Of a stretch of DNA of 64,000 bases, positions 10,461 to 23,473 are shown piece after piece; the stretch's first letter is position 1; each line of letters starts with the position of its first letter. The position numbers were made by a program, and so were the translations under genes. Where the stretch lies: contig NC_063439.1 in the NCBI RefSeq assembly GCF_020379485.1, positions 22,072,098-22,136,097 on the forward strand, given 5' to 3'. Source of the stretch: Brassica napus. Lineage: Eukaryota > Streptophyta > Magnoliopsida > Brassicales > Brassicaceae. The notes below the pieces were generated by a model. It had not been told where the DNA came from. It was given only the letters and a program-made list of their open reading frames with translations, and did no database searches.

Positions 10461-12189
10461 ATGGCGTTTCATCAGAATCATCTCTCTCAAGACCTCTCTT
10501 TCAATCACTTCACCGACCAACACCAACCTCCTCCGCCTCCTCCACCTCCTCAACAACAACAACATTTCCAGGACGCCGCGCCTCCCAACTGGCTCAACAC
10601 GGCTCTCCTCCGCTCCGACAACAACTTCCTCAACCTCCACACGACCGCCGCCAACGCCACCGCCGCGAGCAGCTCCGACTCTCCTTCCTCCGCCGCCGCC
10701 GTCGCCGCTAACCAGTGGCTGTCCCGCTCCTCCTCCTTCCTCCAACGCACCGCAAACAACAACAACAACAACGCCGCAGCCTCCGTCGTCGGAGACGTCA
10801 TCGACGACGTAACCGGAGGAGGAGCCGAGCAGATGCTGAGCGGCGGCGAGAACAAGAACGACGGTGGAGGAGGAGGAGAAGGAGTCGTGAGCTGGCAGAA
10901 TGCGAGGCACAAGGCGGAGATCCTCTCTCATCCTCTCTACGAGCAGCTTCTGTCGGCGCACGTCGCGTGTCTGAGAATCGCTACTCCGGTCGATCAGCTG
11001 CCGAGGATCGACGCGCAGCTCGCTCAGTCGCAGCACGTCGTCGCCAAGTACTCGACTCTAGGAGGCGGCGGGCAGGGACTCGTCGGCGACGACAAGGAGC
11101 TTGACCAGTTCATGGTAATAAAAATGAAAACTTTATAATATAATATAAATGAAATTAATTAATAGTAATTGTTATGAAATGAAACTAATCTTAGTTTATT
11201 ATAACACAGACGCATTATGTGCTGCTTCTGTGTTCTTTCAAAGAGCAACTGCAACAGCACGTGCGTGTTCATGCGATGGAAGCTGTGATGGCTTGTTGGG
11301 AGATTGAGCAGTCTCTTCAAAGCTTAACCGGTTAGTCATAGTAAAAGACAAGTTCTTTTTTTTTTTTTCTAATTGTCGGGTTATTATGTTATTAAACCAT
11401 GTGTGTGTTGTTTGTTGGTGAGATAGGAGTGTCTCCTGGTGAAGGAATGGGGGCAACAATGTCTGACGATGAAGATGAACAAGTAGAGAGCGATGCTAAT
11501 ATGTTCGATGGGGGATTAGATGTATTGGGTTTTGGTCCTTTGATTCCTACTGAGAGTGAGAGATCTTTGATGGAACGTGTTAGACAAGAACTCAAACATG
11601 AACTCAAACAGGTAATTTGCAAAACTAATTAACGACAATAAGACTTAAGACCCTATACTTGAAGTCTATTAGGTTTTACATGAATGATCTTCTAAGCTTT
11701 GTTTGTTTTGGTGTGGAAAAAAGGGTTACAAGGAGAAGATAGTAGACATAAGAGAGGAGATACTGAGGAAGAGAAGAGCTGGGAAGCTACCAGGAGACAC
11801 CACCTCTGTTCTCAAAGCATGGTGGCAGTCTCATTCCAAATGGCCTTACCCTACTGTCAGCTCTCTCTCTCTCTCTCATTATTCTTTCTCTCCCCAAGTA
11901 ATAATAGTGAGCATTTGCAGGAGGAAGATAAGGCGAGGTTGGTGCAGGAGACAGGTTTGCAGCTAAAGCAGATAAACAATTGGTTCATCAATCAGAGAAA
12001 GAGGAACTGGCACAGCAATCCATCTTCTTCCACTGTCTTGAAGAACAAACGCAAAAGGTATTACTTACTCCCATTGTTTTAAAACACATAACCAAAAACT
12101 TATCGGTTAGACTCAAGTCTGAAACTATTTTTGTGTGCATGGATGAAAGCAATGCAGGTGACAATAGCGGAAGAGAGCGGTTCACGTAG
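10461..12189 (+). CDS. KNAT3: Class II KNOX homeobox transcription factor KNAT3
   Basis: Inferred exons are 10461-11114, 11210-11330, 11427-11611, 11724-11855, 11921-12057 and 12150-12189, giving 422 residues with every junction in frame. The N-terminus is Pro/Gln/Asn/Ala-rich. KNOX1 lies near residues 148-190 ([20 protein letters not shown]), KNOX2 near 219-259 ([20 protein letters not shown]), ELK near 311-332 and a TALE homeodomain near 333-395 with the three-residue PYP loop and the [11 protein letters not shown] recognition helix. These domains bind DNA and BELL-type partners in the nucleus. Class II KNOX proteins act in differentiation, organ shape and secondary-wall control. The N-terminal [13 protein letters not shown] favours KNAT3 over its duplicate KNAT4. 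Intron 4 carries a CT microsatellite (about 11861-11878). Expression control is not evident from sequence. Confidence 0.97.
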
Positions 12190-13591
12190 GAAAGAACATA
12201 TATATATATGGAAGTGAATTTGTAGCTGGATTGGTTGGGATTTGAAGCAAAGGGTTTTTAGGGGTTAAAGGTGAGAAAATGAAGGAGAAGTTGGGCTTAT
12301 ATAGAAGAGAGGGGACAGTATTAGAAAGTAACTTTTTGTGCAATTACAACAACATAGTACGCAGTTTGGTTATGTGATGCCATGTTTTTATTAGTAGTAA
12401 GTACACAAATCCCAAAAGTAAAAAAAGTTGTCACTATCATATGATTTCCATTCAATTTTTGTTTGATTTGTTCCACACGATTATATTATTAGTTTAATGT
12501 ACTTGAACCACACTAGCTATATAATCTCCATGCATTTGTTGTGGTTCTGAACTGGAGAATTAACATGTCAGAATAAGCTTTTGTTTGAGAAGCTTATACA
12601 AACGTAGTTTTGAGAAATATTGTCAACATTGAGATAAGATATATATTCAAAATAAGCTTTATATCTCTCTCTCTCTATGATCCCCAGTTTGGATTGTTTG
12701 CCTTGGCTTCGTTCACCATCTTCACTAACGTTACCTGCCAAGGCAAACAATCCAAACTGGGGATCATAGAAGAAAACTTCTGAGCTGTGTTTGTAATGAT
12801 CATATGTCAGAGATGTTACGCTGACATGTAAAACATACCACACTCTGTGAAACACCACGCGGAGGCCTTGCAAGGTTCCTTGGTGATGGTGAGCTATCAT
12901 ACGATCTTTTGTCAAAATACCATTCCCCAATCCAGTCTCAGTTTTCTAAGTTTGTAATGATTAAATTTTTGTCTCTTGTTCTTGAATGACAAGCAGAATT
13001 CAAAATTTTACCTTCATGTCATTGTCACATCCATAAATGTAGTGTATGATGTACTTGTTACTAACCTCTGTATCCAATAGAGGCTGATTTATTACCACCA
13101 ACACAACCAAACCAAACCAAGTTAATGTATCAAAAGCAAAATCTTATCCATGTAACAATAGAGACACTTTATGGGGTCCAGGCCATAGTTATTACACTTA
13201 GTCTCAAACTCATGTTAATAATGGAAGTTTAACAACAAGTCCAGAGGAAGACTTTTCACCCATAGTCACCCGCAGTTAGTTATTCAGTTTGTATCGTACT
13301 AGCCGCACACTAAGTTTCTACTGTTTTTGTTTTGTATACCCTCCAGCTTTCTGCTTGCAAAACCCAATGTAATGCAGTTATATTTTGGGAAAGTAACATA
13401 ATTTTATATAAATAAATAAAATGGACATGTTTTAGGTAACCCTACCCAAATACCATTGAAATGTCAAAACCATCTCTGAAATCACAAAAGCTCAGAATAA
13501 ATAACCAAAGAAGTAAAAAAAAACTATCACTCTTCAAAAAGTGTGTGCTTCCCACTCCCTTGCTCTTTTTTTCTTGCGCCAACAAACTCTC
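12190..13591. other. Intergenic region between KNAT3 and the ubiquitin-like gene
   Basis: The left part is KNAT3 3' untranslated and flanking sequence, and the right end is the 3' region of the minus-strand ubiquitin-like gene. The notable content is the perfect hairpin at 12675-12769. No protein-coding gene is recognised. Confidence 0.5.
12674..12770. repeat. Perfect 33-bp inverted repeat, miRNA-precursor-like
   Basis: Arms 12675-12707 and 12737-12769 are exact reverse complements of 33 bases, extended to 34 by the flanking T-A pair, with a 29-base loop. The stem has ordinary base composition and reads CCAGTTTGGATTGTTTGCC on one arm. A CT microsatellite abuts it on the left. It lies about 485 bases downstream of the KNAT3 stop codon. 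A perfect stem of this size fits a young MIR or inverted-duplication locus, or the remnant of a fold-back element. I do not recognise the arm as a known plant miRNA. Confidence 0.9.
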
Positions 13592-16500
13592 TCACTCTCT
13601 CTGCATGCAAACACACACATTATCAGATCTTAATGTCTACAATATCTAACATAAACCAAAGGAATCTCAATAGAATCTTTAGTTGGCTAATTCATTTTAT
13701 TTAGCTTTACCTTCTGACGTTTTGACTCTGGAGATGACGGTGGTTCAGGTCTCCTACTTGATTCCCCTCTCTCTGCTCCTTCCTCCTCCTGTATCACAAG
13801 CAAGTGATTTCCTTAGTATTCTATTTACACAATTCAAAGATCAAAAGTAATCCAAATACTAATCACAAAAGTGAAATGACGTGTTACATAATCTTTTACG
13901 GATAAAAATAAGTATGCAACAAGTTAAGATGGCGAAACAGTGGAGATAGAAAGTACCTGTCTTGAAGAGGCTTGTCTATTGCTATTGCTGCCTCTGCCTG
14001 CAGTTTCAGCTGAGCTTGAGGAAGGCACGTTGTGAGATATGAATGGCATGATTTGCTGAAGAACACTTGATATGAAATTCCCTTCATCCATCCCTGTTGC
14101 TGCTGGCTCTACTTGTGCATTTGAAACTGCTTCGTTTGTGTCAGTTGATGCTGTGGCAGATGAATATACTGCCACCTGAGGCTCTTCTCGACTAGTCACG
14201 GGTCTCAAAATCTGATGGATTCTGTTTCTGAACTCAGCGAAGCCTCGAGCGCCTGGAGAAGAACTGCTATCACCTACATGTTTGAAGTCAGAGACGCAAA
14301 ATGTTTATGAGTTATGACACAGCCTATCCATCTTTATGCAACTTAAAAACTACCCGGTCTAAGCACGTCAAATCAAACATACAACGACACAAAAAACAGT
14401 TTCCTCTAGACGACATTTTAACAAATAAATCAGCAGCATAGCGGAAGGCATGTTACCTGGAGTATTGGCACTCTGTGGCTGCCTAGAAGATTCAGCGACA
14501 GGCTGATGTCCACCATTTAGTCCTGTGGAGTTACGTTCGCCAGTAGATACCTGTTGATATCTAGCAACAACTGGTATAACTAAGGCCACGGGATTTCGAG
14601 GAGTTTCAGATGGCCCTCTCACTGAAGGGGCAGAATCAGTAGTGCCGCTGGGTGGAGGAGGGACCGACTGTCCAGGGGTTTGTTGTGTATTACTTTCTTC
14701 TCTCTGGTTTGTCCCACTGGAGGGCATCCAAGATCCTAATATAATAACCAAGACAAATCCATATATAAGGTGTATTAAAAACACTTGAACTCAAGATTTT
14801 CAACATAGCAGGAAAGAAGTTAGATATTAAGTGTAAGAACGGTACCTGTGCGTATTCTTATCTCAATATTTCTAGGGGTAGAGGTAACTGATTGTCCACC
14901 GAAAGGGCTAGAATGTGTAGTTCCTGCTTGTAGGCCTCCAATACTCGTCCCCGTCCGAGACGAGTGTGACTACACGAATTAGAAAGGTAGATACGAAGTT
15001 AAAGGGCGTACACACTGCTAAAGAAGAGGAAAAAAAAAACAAAGAGACAGACCGGCAAGAGATTTCCTCCTGTAGGGGATATGAACACTGCAGGCCCAGC
15101 ATTCACAACAGCATCATCCTGATATTTTAGATAACAACGTTCTTATAGATATATGGGAGTGAACAGAACCATATGAAAGGTAATGCATCATAAAAAATGT
15201 AAGAATCAGATTCATAATATGTAGGTACGCACAGGTTTTGTCCCAGGCGGAGCATCATGGTGGTACGGCCAAGCTCCATAAGCGAAATGCCTAAGTTCTC
15301 CAAGAGGGTTCCTGACTGAATCATGTTTGACTGGCACGACCTTCGGGTTGAGGGATCGGTCACGTTAACATGATCCACCAGCTGCCTTGAGAGATTCTGC
15401 AGAAGGGAGATGCAAAACACTAACTAGTTATTCTTGTTTCCATAGCTTTGACTTCCCAATACCAGTTCAAGTCAGTAAGTTAAAAAAAGATAGCAAAAAC
15501 ACTGTATGTCACTAAGTAAAGAAAAAAAATGGTATTCAGATAAGACTTCATTAGACAGAAGACAAAAGGAAAAGGGCATACAGATAAACAATCTGCTACT
15601 TCACCGGTCAACAATTGCCTTGTTGATTGCAGCACTTCAGCCAAATGAGATGGCCTTGGAATCCGACCCTCTCCAGTAGTAGAAGTAGACTCTTGCACAT
15701 TTCCCATTGAATTTACAGGAACTTGCAAGTTATTAGCATTGCTACCTGCAAAAAAAAAGAACACAGTACCACTATTAGAATCTCGAGATTTGTTCTCAAC
15801 ACAGAACCAAACATTTAGAATCAGCCTTACCATTTGCAGCAAATTCTTGTCTCAGATGATTCAGATATTCGGATAAGGTTGACAATGAATCTGGAATCAC
15901 CTGCAGCGGTAAAAATATAGAGTTCTCATGAACATAAACATAATGAACCTTACTAACAAAAATTGTGTAATATGAAAAATTATGGAATCAATGGAGCAAG
16001 TACAGCTGGTTGTGAAGATGCCAAGGGTGTAGATGTCTGGTCGGCCTCATTTGGTGTGACAGATCGTCCTCCAGAACTCCGAGTTAGACTCTCAAGAAGG
16101 GGACCCTGGCAAAAAAACGTCAGTCGCTTACATATAAAATGATATAGAGACACAGGATATTATAGGCACTTACCATAGCATCAACTCCTTCCATACCATT
16201 ACCACCTTCTGTATTAGAGATCCCAAGTGAACCCAGAACAGCTGAAACAATCTGCCAGATATGAAACATAGCTCGTGAAAAGGCTCACACATAATCCAAC
16301 ACATACAAAAAACAGAAACGGATAAAAGAGGTCCCACCTGACCAAGATCTGAATAGACTCCATCTGCTTGATCGATGTTGAAGGATCCTACTAAAACTCG
16401 TGATCGTTGACCGCTCGGCTGGTCACCCGCACTTGCAGCAGGATCAGCCGCTGAAAAAACAAAATCTACACTTAGCATGTCGAAATAGAATCTCTCACAA

Positions 16501-17257
16501 AGCATTGGAAAATGAAAACTATCATGAGAGCAGAGGGAACTTGAAACAAACCTGCATTACCAGCTAAACCCTCGGCTAATGGGGGAATGGGTTGTCTGAC
16601 AACCATATGCAGAGTGTGGCCATCTTCAACATCTAAGATGGACCGTTAAAGAACTTTATCCAGAGAACGAAACAGAAATTACAGGCTATTACACGACACT
16701 AACAAACAAACACAAAAACCAAAACCAAGGGTTTGACAAACCCATGAGCAAACTAGGGTCCACAAATAAAACGAAAGCTCCAAAAAAAAAAGGCAACGTG
16801 GTGGAAAGAAGAGAAGGATACGATAGGCTGAGAGAAGTTGATCATCCTTCATTACTTGTCCTCGACATATCAAGCGTTGTTGTTCTGTAACAACCCCAGT
16901 AACGGAAGCAATTTGCTCCTTCAAAGCGGGAACAGGAACCTGAAAATGAAACAGAACACCAATCTTTGAAAAGGCTATATAAGCCACACACAAACAAAAC
17001 AAGTGAAAAGACTAAGATAAGGCATTAGTTCCACAACTTCAATCAAACCATTGTTATCATAAATTAAAAGACTTCATTATGCATCATATGGATGTGATCA
17101 GTATAAAGGATAAGAAAACATGATAAAGAATCTGTTAGCTTACACATTTATCGACACGTAAGGTGTGGGTTTGAGAATCCAAAGTCTTGATATTGATCTC
17201 AACCATAGCACTAGCACACTGAGATGCCATAACTTCATCGTTGCCAGTGTGTGCCAT
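13592..17257 (-). CDS. BAG6/Scythe-type ubiquitin-like protein
   Basis: Fifteen exons are inferred from the minus strand: 17257-17144, 16939-16822, 16632-16552, 16450-16338, 16251-16174, 16105-16004, 15900-15831, 15745-15582, 15396-15229, 15118-15053, 14969-14846, 14735-14457, 14273-13957, 13788-13711 and 13600-13592, about 626 residues. The N-terminal ubiquitin-like domain spans roughly residues 19-90 (MVEINIKTLDSQTHTLRV, RLICRGQVMKDDQLLSAY, HVEDGHTLHMVVRQP), matching BAG6/Scythe and plant At5g25270-like proteins. The remainder is low-complexity Ser/Pro/Gln/Gly sequence ending KRQKRE, compatible with a nuclear signal. A role in chaperone-linked protein quality control is inferred from the family. 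The junction of exons 9 and 10 is irregular (see findings). The last 9-base exon is the least certain part; reading through instead would add VKLNKMN before a stop. Confidence 0.88.
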
Positions 17258-18114
17258 CCTTTTAAACCTCTGAAAAAAAATTACCATCAGCTTACAGTTT
17301 AGCTAATGTGAGAAGGCCTAAACAAAGCCGAGAAACTACTCTACTCGCACACACAAAAAAACAACCTTGTGATCAAAATTAGAACTGACTCATCATATAC
17401 AACATCAAAGTCGGAAACTTTTCATCTCCTCAGGTGGAGACAAAAGAAGCAAACTTGTTAAGAGATGTGATCATCATCAATAAACAAGCTCAACTTCGAG
17501 AACTAATTGAAAAATAGTAAAAACAATACACAATAGCTACGAAATTCAATCAAGCGTTAGTAAAGTTGTATGCTATTCGGTGACCCCAAAAGAGTGAATC
17601 TAAACCCTAGAAAATGAAAATACATCGACGGAGGAAGAATCAAAACCTAGAAACTCGATCGGAGATGAAGAGAATCGAAGCAAGCTGAGGCAGGGGCAGG
17701 GGGGGAAGGGGGAATCTATGAACCTAGAGAGAGTCTCTTCGAGGCTCGAAAGGCGATTCCGCGGCGAGGACAGTGAGAGAGAGCCTTTTGATTTATTTTT
17801 TCGATTTTATTTTCTTTCTTTCTTTCTTCCGTTTTTATATTATTAGCTCACGTGAGTCAATTTTAAGTTATTGATCAAAAAGAAAAGAAAATATACTAAT
17901 TTGGCAACTAAAATGATTTTTTTATGAATTATCCTCATTTTTTTGTCAGAAATATTAAATTATTTATCATTTAATTAGCAAAAAAATTTGCAGAATCCGA
18001 GAGCTTAAGGAATAAAATATTTGTTTGACAAAAGGAAAAAGAATAAAATATTCTTGATTTGGTACATTAGTAAAGAGTCTAAACTCGCTATTGATTAAAG
18101 ATTTTTGTATTACA
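17258..18114. promoter_or_regulatory. Leader and promoter of the ubiquitin-like gene
   Basis: On the minus strand the leader probably contains an intron, since a polypyrimidine tract with AG lies just upstream of the start codon at 17257. The region near 17640-17780 is purine-rich like a first untranslated exon. A palindromic TCACGTGA containing a G-box (CACGTG, 17849-17854) lies about 590 bases upstream of the start. Use of this site is not shown. Confidence 0.4.
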
Positions 18115-18373
18115 CTCCCTCCGTTTTTCAATATAAATCGTTTTAGAGAAATTTTGTGTTCTAAATTATATATTGTTTTCGGTTTTCTATGTAACATTTA
18201 TTAATAATTAATGTTGTCTGACCAATGATAATATATCTTCTATATTTTTTTATTATTGAATTGTGGTTAGGTAAATAATTAATGATGTTTTTGTTTCGAA
18301 AATATAAAAAATTAATGATTTTTTTAATCTATGTGCATAACTTTAAAACGACTTATATTAAAAACGGAGGGAG
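18115..18373. mobile_element. Stowaway-like MITE
   Basis: The 259-base element starts CTCCCTCCGTTTTTC and ends with the inverted GAAAAACGGAGGGAG-like sequence. The inverted termini extend about 35 bases through AATATAARTCGTTTTA with few mismatches. The right flank is TA and the left flank CA, consistent with a TA target duplication with one change. It has no coding capacity, as expected for a non-autonomous Tc1/mariner derivative. Confidence 0.85.
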
Positions 18374-21300
18374 TATGTTTTAATTGAAAATATCGGACAA
18401 GAATGGTGATCTCCAGTGTGTCTTCTACGTTTTCAATTAACACAAGCCATAGTGGACTTTTATCTCTCAAACCTTTGGGCCATGAACTGCAAACGCAAAT
18501 TGAGGTGCCAATACCGTGTTCTCTCCATGGTTTTGATTTTGAAGTAGGCATCTTCAGTTTAGACGTCATTGGATATATGCTAAAGTTTCACGGCAGGAAA
18601 TGCAACGTTATTAAACCCCGAAGGTACTAATGCATTTTTTTTGTATGCCTTGTTGATTGATCGGATCGGTGGTTTTAGAAAAAAAAATGTATGTGCTATG
18701 GAGTGACCGATTAACTCTAGTTTTGAATGTGTTTCAACTAATGTTAAGGATAGCCAAGTTACTAAACAACATGTAAACTGTATGAATCGAAACTCAAGCT
18801 CGGAATAACTAGATAACAATAATTTTGTCCCCAACTAAGTCGAATAGATACGTTATGTCGTTCCACAAGTTAGCCCTCTCCATTTTGGCATGAATGTTTT
18901 TATCCAATTTGCGATCGCAAATCACAAGTACATCATCCTCATTAGCAACGAATACTCTCTTTCTTTTTCACTCTGTTATTTATCATTTTATAATAGAATA
19001 AAAAATTTGTTCTTCATTCTATTTTTAACTAAAACAAAAATCTATTATAGAATTATTTTATTTTGAAAAAAAAAACAGAATGAACTACTAGACGTGGTCT
19101 AAAGATTAGCATTTAGCGATGATGTTTGATTTATAAAATTTTATAAATATTTTATATAATTATTTTAAACATTTATAAAATATATAGGAGAGTTCATTGA
19201 ATTTTTAGTATCTTACTTTTGCGCAATTCACTGGGTTCAACGAGCAATCGTTCACTGGGGTTTCGATCGCCAGTTTTTTTGTCATCAGGTCATCAATTTC
19301 CTTGACCTTTCGGCACTGTGCATGCGTCAGCCTCCATACATAGTCTTACGACTTAGGTGTTCTTGGCTCGACATTTTGTTTTCTATTGGCTCGACATTTT
19401 GTTTTCTATTTTACGAGAGTCCTACACTTTTTTTAACATAAAGTACATGATGGAGCTTGAAGAGAATAACTCCATGTGAATATGAAGTGCATGGATCAGA
19501 CTACTCTACTGAAGCTTTTGTTATTAAAAAGGCCGATATATTTGATATTCTATGCCGGGCTGGAAGCACATGCTTCCTTTGCTTGTGCCCAGGGCCGCTA
19601 CTGCCCGCAACAAATAAAAAATAGATACGAGTTCCTATAAATACAAAAGACAATACACACTAAAAAAATTAATGTGAACCTTTTATGTGCCTTTTTGTTA
19701 CGAAGTTACTAGCTATTCGCCTTTTTATTACTTCTAAAATCACACTAAATAAAATTTTGGATCCAAGGACCCATGGCCATTGCTCCTGCTATCATGGTTA
19801 ACTGCTATCATGGTTAAGATACAAGTTAGGATTTGGAATCATTCCGAATCAGCTTTGCCTAAGAGAATTTTTATCACAAATTAGTGTATTTATAAAAAAA
19901 ATAATTACTATTTAAAGACAAATTTGAAAAAATTATATTGAACTTAGGGTAAAATTAAAATTCCTCCACCAATCAAATGCATACTTATCTCGATAACTAG
20001 CGACTGCAAGCGATCCAACCCCGTTAAACCGACTCAAATGAGTCTACATTTGGACTATTTAATTATGGGCCTAAATTATCTAAAGATGGTTTAGGTTAAA
20101 CGAGATTGTGTGGCCACGAGATATTACCAAGAGTATTTTACATGCTTGTATGGTTGTTTTGTATTCTTTCTTTGATCCATGTATACTAGGTTAACCTCTA
20201 AGAGAATCTCAAACATATAATACATGTTTATATATTTCTTGCTAATTTTATATTGGTATACAAAATAGTATAAAGTAACCAGTCGTAGTGTTATGATAAT
20301 TTATTAATTTCCCAGGAATGCTTTGATCTCCGTTATAGAAGTCCACAAGAACTGGAGGAGGTGGTAAAGTAAGACTGGCTTGTGCGGTTTTTATACTTTT
20401 CTACACTTGAAATTACGAAAATCAGCCAACCAGTTTAGAGAGAAATGATGCTAACATTGATTTTAACAAAGATGGAACAATGGTAATTGTACTAATAGGC
20501 CTAGTATATGACATACCACTAAATCAAATCCTAAGAAAATGTCTAACAAGTTTACAGATTATAAATCATTTTTAGTGTGGAGTTCATAACAGATTTATGT
20601 GAAATAGTATTTCATAATTTAAAAGTGGGAATTAGTAGAAGTAAAAGAGAAAACGAGAAGAAGTTTCATTTTCGAGAGATTCATGCATTTTTATTATCTA
20701 TAGATTGATCCAACTTTTACTTTATAACTAAACTTTAATCATATGGTTATGACTTATGGTAATGTTATACTAACATTAATATGATTTTTGTTGTTTAAAA
20801 GTTTAAAACCCACTCATCTTAGAGATTTTCTAAAATAAATATGTGTTGATATGATAGGGGGAATGCGAATTTCGATGAATAAATAATGGGGACATGATTA
20901 GACTCCCGTGAGCGGTGGCTTTGGGGGTTCACTAATAACCAATAATTAGGCGCACCTAATTGGCTTTTCCGCTTAGCTGGAGTCTACTAATCCATTCCCC
21001 CAACATATCATTAACTATTCGTATTACTAGAATAAAAATTACAATATGGTTTAAGAATTGAAAACACATTTTCATCACAATTCTAAACAAAACAAATGTC
21101 TGATCATGTGGCGTACAACAAAACACTTCTTAAGCCACCAGAGATTTTGTTTGGCTTGTAATAAACGATGATAATCACATGACTCATGTTATATCTCGAC
21201 TCTATTGTCAGAATCTGATCAGCTTTGAAGGGATTAAAAGAAAAAAAAACTTTTTGGCTTGTTTTCAGGATGCCGTGTATCTTGAAGAGTTTCATTCGTG

Positions 21301-21548
21301 TGAATGTGTCATGGTTAGGCCGTTGCTTAAAAGATTTGCTTGTCCCTCAAGTACTTGCCCAACATGACATAACATTGGGCTCTGCATTGTGACTAGTTGA
21401 TTTTCTTTTGTCAATAACATGAAAATACTTGCAACCAATTTTTAAAAATCCAAACCAAAATACAATGTTTACATAGTAAGTGATAGTATCAAACATGTAT
21501 AAACATATAATCGGTACTAATCTACTTATGTTTGTATTAACTATAGAA
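18374..21548. other. Intergenic DNA
   Basis: AT-rich sequence with no recognised gene. The only structured feature I can support is the fold-back at 20848-21010. Short open frames, for example 18403-18630, do not resemble known proteins. Confidence 0.5.
20848..21010. repeat. Fold-back (inverted repeat) segment
   Basis: The outer arms TGATATGATAGGGGGAATG and the reverse complement of CATTCCCCCAACATATCA pair imperfectly. An inner pairing of GATTAGACTCC with the complement of GGAGTCTACTAATC follows, and the centre pairs CCAATAATTAGG with CCTAATTGG. The whole could fold into one branched hairpin. It may be a small MITE or a structured remnant; no target duplication is clear. Confidence 0.6.
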
Positions 21549-22876
21549 CTAGATTTTGACCCGTGCAACCGCACGGGTGTTTGTTTTCACTTTTCTATAC
21601 ATAAATTATTGTTTTAAAACATAAGTGGTATATATTTTAATGTTAATCATATACTTAAATATTTATATAACTATTTCAAATACAATAATTTTAATTTACA
21701 TGTTATAATTAATTAGTTGTTTAAACTTTAAACCTTATGTATTTGCCCTTCTTATTATATATTTATCTTATTGTTTGCATTTAGTTATTAAGCAATTAAT
21801 ATATTCATGAGAAAATATATTTAAAAATATTTTGTATTTAATTTATGCTAAATTCTGACCCGTATTTTAAAACTGATTTCTTTTTACCAATATTTTTATG
21901 CTTATTCATTTTAGATAATTTATTATTGTATATATAAAGTGTAAGATATGTTAATTTTTAGATTGTATTATATAGTTTGTTAATTTTAAGCCGTTCTATC
22001 ATCATATTATATTTTAAATAAATAGTTTATATTTATGAAAATAAAATTTATAAATTTATCAATTGAATATAATTTTATCATATTTATTTTAGTATAATAA
22101 TTATATTTTAACATGATCATGACTATAAAAGTAGACAAAATAGGATATAATTTATTTATTTTCATTTCTAAACGATAACTTAAAATACATTAAGTTATTG
22201 TTTAAATATTACACAGATTATTAGAATTTTTTAAATATAATATATAAATATATATTATATTTAAAATGAAAATATATTATGATTAAAGTAGTTACAAAGA
22301 TTTTATATTATTAACTTTAAAGAAATACATGTTAATTTTTATACATGTATTATATAGTTTGATAATGTTAATCCATCTTATCAACATATTAGATTTTATT
22401 TTTGATCATAAATATTTATAATTACGAAAATAAATTATATAAATATATAAATTTAATACAATTTTATTATATTTAGCTCAATATAATAATTTTAATTTAA
22501 TATGATTGATTATGATTATATAATAACTAAAATATTATAGATTTTTTTTTATTTTCATTTTATATAACTGAATATATTAATGTATAATAATATTTTAAAC
22601 TAATTTCAAAATTAGTGAAAATATTTAAATATAATTTCGAAAATGAAGATCTTGTAAAAATCTTTTTAAACAGATTTGTTAAAATTTTAAAATAAATATA
22701 TTTATATTTAAAATAAAAAGATATCAAAAGATACTATGATTAAAATATTTTAAAAATTATATTTATTATTAGTCTGAATTAAAATATATATGAATTTTTA
22801 TGAATAGGTCCATTAGGTCCATTTTAAAAAAATCACACATGAATCAAAGTTGTGACTTCTGTTTTAATATGTAAGA
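21549..22876 (-). mobile_element. Helitron, non-autonomous copy A
   Basis: Read on the minus strand the element begins TCTTACATATTAAAACAGAAG and ends with a GC-rich hairpin (CCCGTGCGG, TTG, CACGGG) followed by CAAAATCTAG. It is inserted between A and T, as Helitrons are (host A at 22877 complement, host T at 21548 complement). It is 1328 bases, AT-rich and non-coding, so it depends on an autonomous helicase elsewhere. Copy B at 31919-33200 is clearly the same family. Confidence 0.85.
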
Positions 22877-23473
22877 TAAGTAAAGTATATTTTTCTCCGA
22901 TCGCCAATCGGAGTCAATGTCAAACTTAATTACTCAAAGATATTTTTTTCATAAAGTAATCGTATAGTTATGAAAAGACTAAATTCTAAACGCATGTGAC
23001 TTGACCTCAAGGCCTCGAGGACTGCTTTAAGACCAGCAGTTGGAACTTAGAAGCTTAACCACTTTGCAATTAACTAATCTTTCTTAATTAACACTGACAG
23101 GTAATAATGCACCGAATTGAAGCGACCGGATACTCCATGATTTGTTCTTCTAAAAAATGATTATATTTTCATTGGTCTAACTTGTTTTTCACATTTGTCT
23201 AGCTTGCACATATAAGTTCATTAATAACTAATTGAAATAGGTGGTAATAGCCAAACTAGCTATCTTATTTGACTAACCTTGCTAACCTATAGATGTTTGC
23301 TACGTAAACCAGCCTCAGTATCAATTAAGATCTGCTCACCTTTCAACCTAACTCACATAGCAATGATTAGTGTATGTATAACTTATTTAATATCTCATAT
23401 ACAATAATATGCCAACCAGACACAAAAGCACTGCAACATTAGTATTCTTGTTATGTAATAACCCCAATCAAAA
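22877..23473. other. Unique spacer between two Helitrons
   Basis: Roughly 600 bases of non-coding DNA between copy A and the plus-strand Helitron. No gene or repeat is recognised. Confidence 0.5.

Noticed and set aside
10449..11036. 195-codon open frame antisense to KNAT3 exon 1
   Set aside because: It is the complement of a GC-rich, low-complexity coding exon; composition (poly-Val, Gly, Arg) reflects the sense repeats and no family is recognised.
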